Positions 13,017 to 19,519 of a stretch of 19,519 nucleotides of DNA are shown piece after piece. The position numbers and the translations under genes are program-made. The stretch is from positions 1-19,519 of the forward strand of contig CAMORJ010000016.1 in the NCBI GenBank assembly GCA_946623775.1. The letters run 5' to 3'. The notes under the pieces were generated by a model, which was given only the letters and a program-made list of their open reading frames with translations, made no database searches and was not told the DNA's origin. How positions within the stretch are numbered: the stretch's first letter is position 1; every line of letters begins with the position of its first letter. This DNA is from an uncultured Bacillota bacterium (lineage in GTDB: Bacteria > Bacillota_I > Bacilli_A > RFN20 > CAG-826).

Positions 13017-14138
13017 ATGAAAGACGTTATCGGATTATTGAATCTCCATTCTTCCCCCAACCTCCATCCCATGACCGATTCCCGCCCGCTCGCGTCCACT
13101 TCCTTCATGGGACGCTACGCGGTCATCGACTTCGCGCTTTCCAATTTCTGCAACTCCGACATCTCGACCGTCGGCATTTTGGTCAAAGACCATCTCCGCT
13201 CCATCTTGAAGCATCTCGGCTCGATGGATGCTTGGGTCACCAACACCAAAATCGGCCAGAAGGTCATCATGTACAACGAATCCGCCCATGACGATCCCGC
13301 CACCAACACGGATTTGAACAACATCTGCGAAAACGACTGGGTGCTCTACGATTCCGATGCCAATTACATTGTCATCCTTCCCGCCCACATCATCGCCCCA
13401 ATCGACCTCCGCCCCGTTTTGGAAGAGCACATCGCCCGCAACGCGAAGATCTCCGTCATCGCCACCAAAGTCAAGGACGCGTCGAAAGAATACCTTAACG
13501 AGACCATCCTCCGCCTCGCCAGCGACGGCTCGGTGGAAGAAGCCTATGCCAACGATGGCAAGATGCATGAGGAAGCCGTCGTCTCGATGGCGGCTTACAT
13601 CATCAACCGCACCGTCTTCGCCGACATGGTCCATCACTTCTCGCGCATGAACAACCGCATCGACGTGAAGACCCTTATCTACCAAGTCGCTTTGGAAGGC
13701 AATTACAAAATCTACGCCCACCTCTACGAAGGCTATTCCCGCTGCATCGACACCTTCGAGCATTACATCCAATACAGCTTCGAGCTGTTGGACCGCAAAA
13801 AGAGGGAGCAGCTCTTCGCCACCGGGCTTCCGATTTACACCCTTACCCATGACACGGTCCCCGCGATTTACGGGGAAGGCGCCAACGTGTGCAATTCCTT
13901 CATCTCCAACGGCGCCCTCGTCGAAGGAACCGTCATCAATTCCATCATCGGGCGCAACGTCAAGATCTCCAAAGGAGCGGTGGTCCGCAATTCCATCATC
14001 TTCTCAACGACCACCATCGCCGAGAACGCGAAGGTCGACCATTGCTTGATCGACAAGTATTCGCTGATCACCCGCGGCCATGAAATCGCGGGAACGGAAT
14101 CCGCCGTGCGTTACGTCTTCCAGGGAGCGATTCTATGA
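13017..14138 (+). CDS. glgD: Glucose-1-phosphate adenylyltransferase, regulatory subunit GlgD
   Basis: This 373-residue GlgC paralogue keeps the fold: GRYAVIDFALSNFCNS at about 32-47 and a C-terminal beta-helix with VEGTVINSIIGRNV. It lacks the AGGxGTRL nucleotide loop, whose place is taken by LLNLHSSPNLHP, and it lacks the catalytic sugar-binding segment. That is the GlgD pattern; in Bacillus the subunit enhances GlgC activity and has little activity alone. A GGGAGG about 11 bases upstream, overlapping the end of glgC, is its binding site. The stop overlaps glgA as ATGA, so GlgD and GlgA should be made in step. Confidence 0.93.
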   Translation: MKDVIGLLNLHSSPNLHPMTDSRPLASTSFMGRYAVIDFALSNFCNSDISTVGILVKDHLRSILKHLGSMDAWVTNTKIGQKVIMYNESAHDDPATNTDLNNICENDWVLYDSDANYIVILPAHIIAPIDLRPVLEEHIARNAKISVIATKVKDASKEYLNETILRLASDGSVEEAYANDGKMHEEAVVSMAAYIINRTVFADMVHHFSRMNNRIDVKTLIYQVALEGNYKIYAHLYEGYSRCIDTFEHYIQYSFELLDRKKREQLFATGLPIYTLTHDTVPAIYGEGANVCNSFISNGALVEGTVINSIIGRNVKISKGAVVRNSIIFSTTTIAENAKVDHCLIDKYSLITRGHEIAGTESAVRYVFQGAIL

Positions 14139-15571
14139 AGATCGCCAACGTCGCAAGCGAAATCAATCCCCTTTGCAAAACCGGCGGTTTGGCCGATGTC
14201 GTCTACGCGCTTTCGCGTCAGCTCGTGAAAGTGGGGGATGAGGTCATCTGCATCCTCCCCCTGTACCGCAAGATACAGGCATCGGGCAAATTCGAATACC
14301 GTTACATCGGCTCATACGATGTCGTGATGGATTGGAGGGTGCAGAATGCCCAGATCTATATGCTGAAGATCCAAGGCATCACCTTCTACCTCATCGGCAA
14401 CGACTATTATTTCGGACGCGATGGCATCTATGGCTATGATGACGATGGCGAGCGTTTCGCCTTCTTCACCCTTGCCGCCAAATCGCTATTCAAGTTCATC
14501 GACTTCACGCCCGACATCGTCCATGTCCACGACTGGCAAGCCGGCATGCTGCCGGTATTGCTCAAAGTCGATAGCGAAGACAGGGATAGATTCGCCCACA
14601 CCCATAGCGTTTTGACCATCCATAACCCCGCCTTCAAAGGCTACATCGGCAAGGATGGCTTAAAAGGCCTATACAATCTGCCCGAAAGCCTATACGACGA
14701 TGGCTCCGTCCGCTTCGACGGCATGGTCTCCACCTTGAAGGCCGGCATCGTGTTCGCGGATAAAATCACCACCGTCTCCCCGCAGCATGCCCAAGAGCTT
14801 TTGACTCCCGAATTCTCCCAGGGCCTCCATGGCGTTTTGGAATATCGCCGCGGCGATTTCTTCGGAATCGTCAACGGCATCGACGAAGAGGAATGGGATT
14901 CCTCCGTCGATCCGAAACTGCCATACCATTACTCCGCGAAATCCTTCCCCCGCGGCAAAGCGGAAAACCGCAAAGCCTTATGCCAACTCGCCGGCTTGAA
15001 AGATAATGAAGGGCCATTGTTCGGACTCGTATCACGCCTTACCTATCAAAAAGGCATTGATTTGGTCATCGCGGTGGGCCGCGGAATCTTGGAACGCGGC
15101 GGAATGCTTGCGATTCTGGGCTCCGGCGAATATGAGCTGGAAGAAGGACTTAAGAGGCTGCAAGCCGATTTCCCCGAGACCTGCTCGGTCTATATCGGCT
15201 ATAGCGATGACCGCGCCCATCTTATCTATGCGGCCAGCGACTTCTTCCTGATGCCATCGCTATTCGAGCCATGCGGCATCGGCCAAATGGTCGCAGAACG
15301 CTATGGCGCCCTTCCTATCGCCCGCGATACCGGCGGATTGCACGACACCATCGTCGATTATTGCGGGTCAAATGAGGATGTCGCGACCGGATTCCTGTTC
15401 CGCGATTATGATTACGGCGGACTCAATTATGGCGTCCATGAAGCCGAAAGGGCCTTCCGCGATAAGCCCGTCTTCCGCGCTTTGCAGAAGAACGCGATGC
15501 TCGTCGACCACGGCTGGGCCGCATCCGCGAATCTGTACCGTGGCATGTATCTTGAACTCCTAAATCGATAA
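14135..15571 (+). CDS. glgA: Glycogen synthase (ADP-glucose dependent, GT5)
   Basis: GlgA transfers glucose from ADP-glucose to the growing alpha-1,4-glucan. The 478-residue protein has the N-terminal KTGGLADV (15-22) that binds the ADP phosphates, HVHDWQAGMLPVLL in the first Rossmann domain, and the C-terminal E378-PCGIGQ with DTGGLHDT downstream. Length is normal. It begins in an ATGA overlap with glgD and ends the glg operon, which here has no glgB (branching) or glgP (phosphorylase). Branching must be encoded elsewhere, or the polymer may be linear. Two hairpins follow: a weak one at the stop codon (15570-15587) and the main terminator. Confidence 0.96.
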   Translation: MKIANVASEINPLCKTGGLADVVYALSRQLVKVGDEVICILPLYRKIQASGKFEYRYIGSYDVVMDWRVQNAQIYMLKIQGITFYLIGNDYYFGRDGIYGYDDDGERFAFFTLAAKSLFKFIDFTPDIVHVHDWQAGMLPVLLKVDSEDRDRFAHTHSVLTIHNPAFKGYIGKDGLKGLYNLPESLYDDGSVRFDGMVSTLKAGIVFADKITTVSPQHAQELLTPEFSQGLHGVLEYRRGDFFGIVNGIDEEEWDSSVDPKLPYHYSAKSFPRGKAENRKALCQLAGLKDNEGPLFGLVSRLTYQKGIDLVIAVGRGILERGGMLAILGSGEYELEEGLKRLQADFPETCSVYIGYSDDRAHLIYAASDFFLMPSLFEPCGIGQMVAERYGALPIARDTGGLHDTIVDYCGSNEDVATGFLFRDYDYGGLNYGVHEAERAFRDKPVFRALQKNAMLVDHGWAASANLYRGMYLELLNR

Positions 15572-15597
15572 GGGGTCGCCTCTTTTTGGGAAAATAT

Positions 15598-15637
15598 GCG
15601 TCTAGGGATGGCTTAATGCCCGACCTAGACGCTTTTA
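15598..15637 (+). terminator. Terminator of the glg operon
   Basis: A perfect nine-base stem, GCGTCTAGG (15598-15606) with CCTAGACGC (15624-15632), encloses a small inner hairpin GGC-TTAAT-GCC (15610-15620) and is followed by TTTTATT. A weaker stem (AAGGGG/CCTCTT, one G-T pair) at 15570-15587 with a short T-run lies just before it, so termination may be in tandem. Confidence 0.85.
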
Positions 15638-15641
15638 TTAT

Positions 15642-15707
15642 GGGCAGGAAAATGGCAAATTCTTCATACTTGAAGAATAACTCCTATGACTTTTCATTTT
15701 CCTGCCC
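15642..15707. repeat. 12-bp perfect inverted repeat with nested hairpin upstream of leuS
   Basis: GGGCAGGAAAAT (15642-15653) is the exact reverse complement of ATTTTCCTGCCC (15696-15707). Between them ATTCTTCA-TACT-TGAAGAAT forms a second perfect eight-base stem. The right outer arm abuts the leuS -10 TATAAT and fills most of the promoter spacer. Position suggests a DNA operator or a cruciform, since RNA starting at the leuS promoter would not contain it. Confidence 0.7.
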
Positions 15708-15713
15708 TATAAT
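15686..15713 (+). promoter_or_regulatory. leuS promoter (leaderless start)
   Basis: A perfect -10 TATAAT (15708-15713) ends nine bases before the leuS ATG at 15723. ATGACT (15686-15691, four of six matches to TTGACA) lies 16 bases upstream. RNA would start about 2-4 bases before the ATG, with no ribosome binding site and no room for the T-box leader commonly found before leuS in Bacillota. Confidence 0.65.
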
Positions 15714-15722
15714 TGCCCCTGT

Positions 15723-18131
15723 ATGGCTTACCAATTTAAAGACATTGAGGCGAAGTGGCGGAAATACTGGGCGGACCACGCCACTTACTATTGCGATACC
15801 TCAGACTTCTCAAAACCAAAATACTACGCCCTGGACATGTTCCCTTATCCTTCTGGCCAAGGACTTCACGTCGGACATCCCGAAGGATATACGGCAACCG
15901 ACATCATCTCCCGCATGAAGAGGATGCAGGGCTTTAACGTCCTCCACCCGATGGGCTGGGACGCTTTTGGCTTGCCCGCCGAGCAATTCGCGATCAAGAA
16001 CAACAAGCACCCTGAGATCTTCACCCGCGCGAACATCGAGCATTTCAAAAACCAAATCAACGCTTTGGGCCTTTCCTATGACTGGACCAAGGAAATCGCG
16101 ACCATCGATCCAGATTACTACAAATGGACGCAATGGATCTTCTTGCAGATGTTCAAGCATGACCTTGCTTACGTAAGCGACATCCCCGTCAATTATTGCC
16201 CTGAGCTTGGCACCGTTTTGGCCAACGAAGAAGTGGTCGACGGAAAGTCCGAAGTCGGCGGATTCGACGTCATCCGCATGCCGATGCGCCAATGGATCCT
16301 GAAGATCACCGAATACGCGGATAGGCTAGACGAAGACCTAGCCGATCTCGATTGGCCGAAGTCCACTCTTGAGATGCAGCATAACTGGATTGGCAAATCC
16401 ACCGGCGTCTCCATTTCTTTCTCCGTCGCCGACTCCGATGAGGAATTCAAAGTCTTCACGACCCGCGTGGATACATTGTTCGGCTGCACCTATTGCTGCC
16501 TCGCCCCTGAGCATCCGCTCGTCAAAAAACTGGTGACTCCTGAGCAAAAGGAAGCGGTGGAGGAATATGTCGAAGCCTCTGCCCGCAAATCGGATTTGGC
16601 CCGCACTTCCACTGAAAAAGAAAAGACCGGCGTCTTCCTTGGCGTATACGCCATCAACCCGATCAACGGGAAGAAAATCCCCGTTTATGTCGCCGACTAT
16701 GTCCTAGGCTCCTATGGGTCAGGCGCCGTTATGGCCGTCCCTGCCCATGACGAGCGCGACTATGCGTTTGCCAAAAAGCATGGCCTGGATATGATTCAGG
16801 TTTTGGAAGGCGATATCTCCGAAAACGCGATGACGGGCGATGCCAAACACATCAACAGCGACTTTGCCAACGGTTTGGATATCGCAGGCGCGAAAGCCGC
16901 CATCACCAAAAAACTGGAAGAATTGGGCAAAGGCGAATTGAAGATCAACTACAAACTGCGCGACTGGATTTTCTCCAGACAGCGCTATTGGGGCGAGCCG
17001 ATCCCTGTCGTCACCTTGGAAGACGGCACCGAATTCCCGATTCCCGAGGATCAATTGCCTCTCACTTTGCCTGAGATGTCCAACTATAAGCCCGACACCA
17101 ACGGCAAGCCTCCTCTAGCAGGCGCCCCATCGGAATGGCTTAACTATGAGACGCCCGACGGCAGGAAAGGCATCCGCGAAACCAACACCATGCCCCAATG
17201 GGCTGGTTCCTGCTGGTATTACATCCGCTACATCGATCCGCATAACCCAAATGCCATCGCCGATCCGAAGCTTTTGGAACACTGGCTCCCTGTTGATTTG
17301 TATGTCGGCGGAGCCGAGCATGCCGTTTTGCACTTGCTCTACGCCAGGTTCTGGCACAAATTCCTCTATGACATCGGCATTGTCAAAACCAAAGAGCCAT
17401 TCAAGAAGCTCTATCATCAAGGCATGATTTTGGGCGCCAATGGCGAGAAGATGTCCAAATCCCGCGGCAATGTCGTGAACCCTGATGACATCATCGAAAG
17501 CCATGGTGCTGACTCCCTTCGTTTGTTCGAGATGTTCGCGGGACCTCTTGAGGAACGCAAACCTTGGTCCACGACCGGACTCGATGGCGCAAAGCGCTTC
17601 ATTGAGCGCGCCTTCCGAATTCTCGATGACGAGAATTTCCGCGCCAAATTGTCCGATGAAAATTCAGGCGAGCTCGACTATTCCTACAATTTCTTGGTCA
17701 AGAAAGTCTCGGCTGATTTCGAAGCGCTTGGCTTCAATACGGCAATCGCCCAGATGATGGTCTTCATCAACGACTGCTATAAGGCCGAAAAGATCTACCG
17801 TCCCTACTTCGAGGGATTCGTGAAGATGTTCTCCTGCGTCTGCCCCTTCGTCGGGGAAGAGATGTGGCAGATGATGGGTCACAAAGACCTCATCACCTTC
17901 GAGCCTTGGCCAGCTTACGATGAGTCCAAACTCAAGAAGTCGACCATCAACATGGCCCTCTCGATCAACGGAAAGACGAGGGACGTGCTTGAATTAGACG
18001 CCGAAGTCACCGAAGAAGAAGCGGTGAAGGTCGCGATGGCTTCCGAGAAAGCAAAGCCCTTCTTAGAAGGCAAAACCATTCGCAAGGTCATCTTCGTCAA
18101 GGGCCGCATCCTTAACATCGTCGTCGCTTAA
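15723..18131 (+). CDS. leuS: Leucyl-tRNA synthetase
   Basis: This class I synthetase charges tRNA-Leu with leucine. The 802-residue protein has the HIGH-type motif HVGH (49-52) in FPYPSGQGLHVGHP and KMSKS (576-580). The inserted CP1 editing domain has TTRVDTLFG, where TTRPDT is usual, and GSGAVMAVPAHDERD, where GTGAVM is usual. The anticodon-binding and C-terminal domains are complete, ending KVIFVKGRILNIVVA. The start MAYQFKDIEAKW fits the family. The gene is monocistronic, with its own promoter and a strong terminator. The conservative changes in the editing pocket might alter proofreading slightly but do not suggest loss of function. There is no upstream T-box, so regulation by uncharged tRNA is not evident here. 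Confidence 0.97.
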   Translation: MAYQFKDIEAKWRKYWADHATYYCDTSDFSKPKYYALDMFPYPSGQGLHVGHPEGYTATDIISRMKRMQGFNVLHPMGWDAFGLPAEQFAIKNNKHPEIFTRANIEHFKNQINALGLSYDWTKEIATIDPDYYKWTQWIFLQMFKHDLAYVSDIPVNYCPELGTVLANEEVVDGKSEVGGFDVIRMPMRQWILKITEYADRLDEDLADLDWPKSTLEMQHNWIGKSTGVSISFSVADSDEEFKVFTTRVDTLFGCTYCCLAPEHPLVKKLVTPEQKEAVEEYVEASARKSDLARTSTEKEKTGVFLGVYAINPINGKKIPVYVADYVLGSYGSGAVMAVPAHDERDYAFAKKHGLDMIQVLEGDISENAMTGDAKHINSDFANGLDIAGAKAAITKKLEELGKGELKINYKLRDWIFSRQRYWGEPIPVVTLEDGTEFPIPEDQLPLTLPEMSNYKPDTNGKPPLAGAPSEWLNYETPDGRKGIRETNTMPQWAGSCWYYIRYIDPHNPNAIADPKLLEHWLPVDLYVGGAEHAVLHLLYARFWHKFLYDIGIVKTKEPFKKLYHQGMILGANGEKMSKSRGNVVNPDDIIESHGADSLRLFEMFAGPLEERKPWSTTGLDGAKRFIERAFRILDDENFRAKLSDENSGELDYSYNFLVKKVSADFEALGFNTAIAQMMVFINDCYKAEKIYRPYFEGFVKMFSCVCPFVGEEMWQMMGHKDLITFEPWPAYDESKLKKSTINMALSINGKTRDVLELDAEVTEEEAVKVAMASEKAKPFLEGKTIRKVIFVKGRILNIVVA

Positions 18132-18146
18132 TCGCTGATTCAATTG

Positions 18147-18184
18147 GGCAGCAACGCGCTTCCGTCGTTGCTGCCTTTTTCTTT
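18147..18184 (+). terminator. Terminator of leuS
   Basis: GGCAGCAACG (18147-18156) and CGTTGCTGCC (18166-18175) form a perfect ten-base stem with a nine-base loop, followed by TTTTTCTTTT. This is a textbook rho-independent terminator, 15 bases after the leuS stop. Confidence 0.93.
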
Positions 18185-18225
18185 TGATGTAAGCATTTTC
18201 ATATGCGCACGCACGCATAAAACAA

Positions 18226-18231
18226 TATAAT
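18226..18231 (+). promoter_or_regulatory. Candidate -10 element of coaX
   Basis: A perfect TATAAT lies 53 bases before the coaX ATG. No convincing -35 is seen at 16-18 bases. The implied leader of about 47 bases contains GGAGG (18273-18277), seven bases before ATG 18285, so this gene has a conventional leader. Confidence 0.5.
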
Positions 18232-18284
18232 GATTTCGCTTCGCCACCAGGCATAGGCTCGGGGCGAAAGTCGGAGGCATGGTT

Positions 18285-19049
18285 ATGCTATTAGCCGTTG
18301 ACGTCGGGAACACACTGACGGACCTTGGTTTTTATGAGGGCGATAAACTCCTTCACCTCTACAAAACCCGCTCGGAGACGAGCAAAAGCTATGAGGAGTA
18401 TATTGCGACGCTGACTCTGTTCTTGAAGTCAGAAGGCATCGACAAAAAACAGATCACCGGAGGAATATTCTCCTCCGTTGTCCCATCATTATCCGAAATC
18501 TGGAAACGCATCTTCCAAGAGTACTTTGGAGTGCGCCCGTTTTTTGTCGGCCCTAAGCTATCGACGGGCATTAAAATTGACACCGATAACCCAAAAGAAG
18601 TAGGTGCTGATTTAATATGCGATGCGGTTGGCGCAAAAGAGAAATATGGACCCCGTTGCATCATTTGCGATCTAGGAACGGCTACGAAGACCATTCTTTT
18701 AGATGACAAAGGAGCCTTTGCTGGCTGCACGATTGGAACCGGTCTTGCCGTAGGCTTGCAAGCCCTTGTCCATAACACGGCGGTTCTTCCTGAGGTCGGG
18801 CTAGTCACGCCTAAGAAAGTGCTTGGGAAAAATACCGTTGATTCCATGAACAGCGCCTTTACCTACGGGACCGCATTCGAACTTCGAGGACTGGCTGATG
18901 CCATAGAAAAAGAAGCGGGTTATCCATGCAAACGCATTCTTTGCGGCGGTTATAGCCGATACATAAAGGACTTATTGCCCGATTTCATTTACGACGAGAC
19001 TTTGCTTCTCGATGCATTGTTAACGTTATATAAGAGGAATTCAAAATGA
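18285..19049 (+). CDS. coaX: Type III pantothenate kinase
   Basis: CoaX phosphorylates pantothenate, the first step of coenzyme A synthesis. The 254-residue ASKHA-fold protein has the phosphate-1 motif DVGNT (6-10), PKEVGADLICDAVGA from 103, and the phosphate-2 motif DLGTATK (129-135). Compared with typical CoaX, GADR reads GADL, DFGTAT reads DLGTAT, and the PG of the GGxIxPG loop reads TG (GCTIGTG). It is therefore a divergent member, but the core is intact. ATG 18285 is chosen over the in-frame ATG 18279, because GGAGG lies seven bases from the former and only one base from the latter. It overlaps the next gene, an ECF S component, as ATGA, consistent with an uptake-and-phosphorylation pair. 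Confidence 0.9.
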   Translation: MLLAVDVGNTLTDLGFYEGDKLLHLYKTRSETSKSYEEYIATLTLFLKSEGIDKKQITGGIFSSVVPSLSEIWKRIFQEYFGVRPFFVGPKLSTGIKIDTDNPKEVGADLICDAVGAKEKYGPRCIICDLGTATKTILLDDKGAFAGCTIGTGLAVGLQALVHNTAVLPEVGLVTPKKVLGKNTVDSMNSAFTYGTAFELRGLADAIEKEAGYPCKRILCGGYSRYIKDLLPDFIYDETLLLDALLTLYKRNSK

Positions 19050-19519
19050 ACGAACCCACAAGATTTGGCGGCATCCTTTCGATTATCGCCTTAGTCATCG
19101 CGGTTGTTTTCACCGCCCTTATCCTGAACTCGATGCACGGCAAGAAAAAACCGGTCGGAGAAACCATCCGCGATATGGTTGTGAACGCCATGTTCATAGC
19201 CATTGTCTTGATCATGACTTTCGTGCCGAATGTCGGCTATATTACAGTCACGCCCCTCATATCTTTCACTTTAATCCATCTCCCCGTCCTTCTTGCGGCA
19301 TCCCTATTCGGATGGAAGAAAGGCCTCTTCATGGGATTCGTGTTCGGATGCTCCAGTTACGTCCAAGCTCTAACGGGCGGCGTCGCTGGGCTGAACTTGC
19401 TATTCGCTCACCCCTGGACCGCCATTCCGCCCCGCGCATTGTTCGGCTTAATTGCAGGAATTGTGTTTTCCTTAATAAGGAAACTTCACAAAGGGGGTCT
19501 GAAAGGCCTATACTTAGGC
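19046..19519 (+). CDS. ECF-transporter S component, possibly for pantothenate (cut by window end)
   Basis: The 158 residues visible match the substrate-binding S component of energy-coupling factor vitamin transporters. The hallmark segment is VPNVGYITVTPLISFTLIHL (60-79), followed by PVLLAASLFGWKKGLFMGFVFGCSSY (80-105). Hydrophobic helices lie at about 10-28, 44-60, 72-90, 93-110 and 127-145. An extra N-terminal helix with a basic linker (HGKKKPVGE) precedes the usual core, a small departure from the six-helix plan. S components share a separate EcfA-EcfA'-EcfT module not seen here. The ATG overlaps the coaX stop (ATGA), so pantothenate, as for PanT, is the most likely substrate by context only. 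The C-terminus is outside the window. Confidence 0.85.
   Translation, partial: MNEPTRFGGILSIIALVIAVVFTALILNSMHGKKKPVGETIRDMVVNAMFIAIVLIMTFVPNVGYITVTPLISFTLIHLPVLLAASLFGWKKGLFMGFVFGCSSYVQALTGGVAGLNLLFAHPWTAIPPRALFGLIAGIVFSLIRKLHKGGLKGLYLG

Noticed and set aside
13035..13850. Long minus-strand open frame opposite glgD
   Set aside because: It is a shadow of glgD, with low-complexity Val/Gly/Asp-rich sequence typical of reversed C-ending codons.
15570..15722. T-box riboswitch upstream of leuS
   Set aside because: No T-box consensus, specifier stem or terminator between the repeat and the ATG; the promoter lies only a few bases before leuS.
1..19519. CRISPR arrays, insertion sequences, prophage genes, tRNA or rRNA genes
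   Set aside because: Read on both strands by eye; no repeat array, transposase-like protein, tRNA cloverleaf or rRNA segment was found.

Overview
The window looks like chromosome from a member of the Bacilli (Bacillota), probably an uncultured, somewhat streamlined host-associated lineage. This is inference from gene order, protein families and a moderate GC content; no rRNA or other marker fixes the species. TGA is used as a stop and Trp is TGG, so the code is standard, not the Mycoplasma code. No mobile element, CRISPR array, tRNA or rRNA was seen.

Layout. (1) 1-2375: the end of a rightward membrane protein, then a leftward pair: rqcH (ribosome-associated quality control) followed by a choline-kinase/aminoglycoside-phosphotransferase-like gene. 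(2) 2506-11350: a rightward block, gmk, priA, an unknown acidic-tailed protein, a degenerate RsmB-like protein, rlmN, a PP2C phosphatase, a Ser/Thr kinase, rpe and a six-helix membrane protein. It ends at a bidirectional terminator facing leftward rpmB. This is a shortened version of the Bacillus yloA-gmk-priA-def-fmt-rsmB-rlmN-prpC-prkC-rsgA-rpe-rpmB region, with rpoZ, coaBC, def, fmt, rsgA and thiN missing from their usual slots. (3) 11875-15571: glgC-glgD-glgA, making ADP-glucose and glycogen. No glgB or glgP is present here. (4) 15723-18131: leuS. (5) 18285-19519: type III pantothenate kinase (coaX) and an ECF-transporter S component cut by the window end.

How it works together. Block 2 groups GMP kinase, replication restart, rRNA modification, a reversible Ser/Thr phosphorylation pair and a pentose-phosphate enzyme. 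It is very compact: seven gene junctions in the window are exact ATGA overlaps. Block 5 looks like a vitamin uptake-and-phosphorylation unit.

Most worth a second look: (a) an RsmB homologue in the exact rsmB slot that has lost both catalytic cysteines and the SAM-binding motif, next to an unknown protein with an acidic tail; (b) start codons at or within a few bases of the predicted transcription start for gmk, priA, leuS and perhaps rqcH, implying leaderless mRNAs; (c) an RqcH apparently lacking its helix-hairpin-helix region; (d) a PrkC-position kinase with no transmembrane or PASTA part; (e) a 12-bp perfect inverted repeat with a nested hairpin woven into the leuS promoter.
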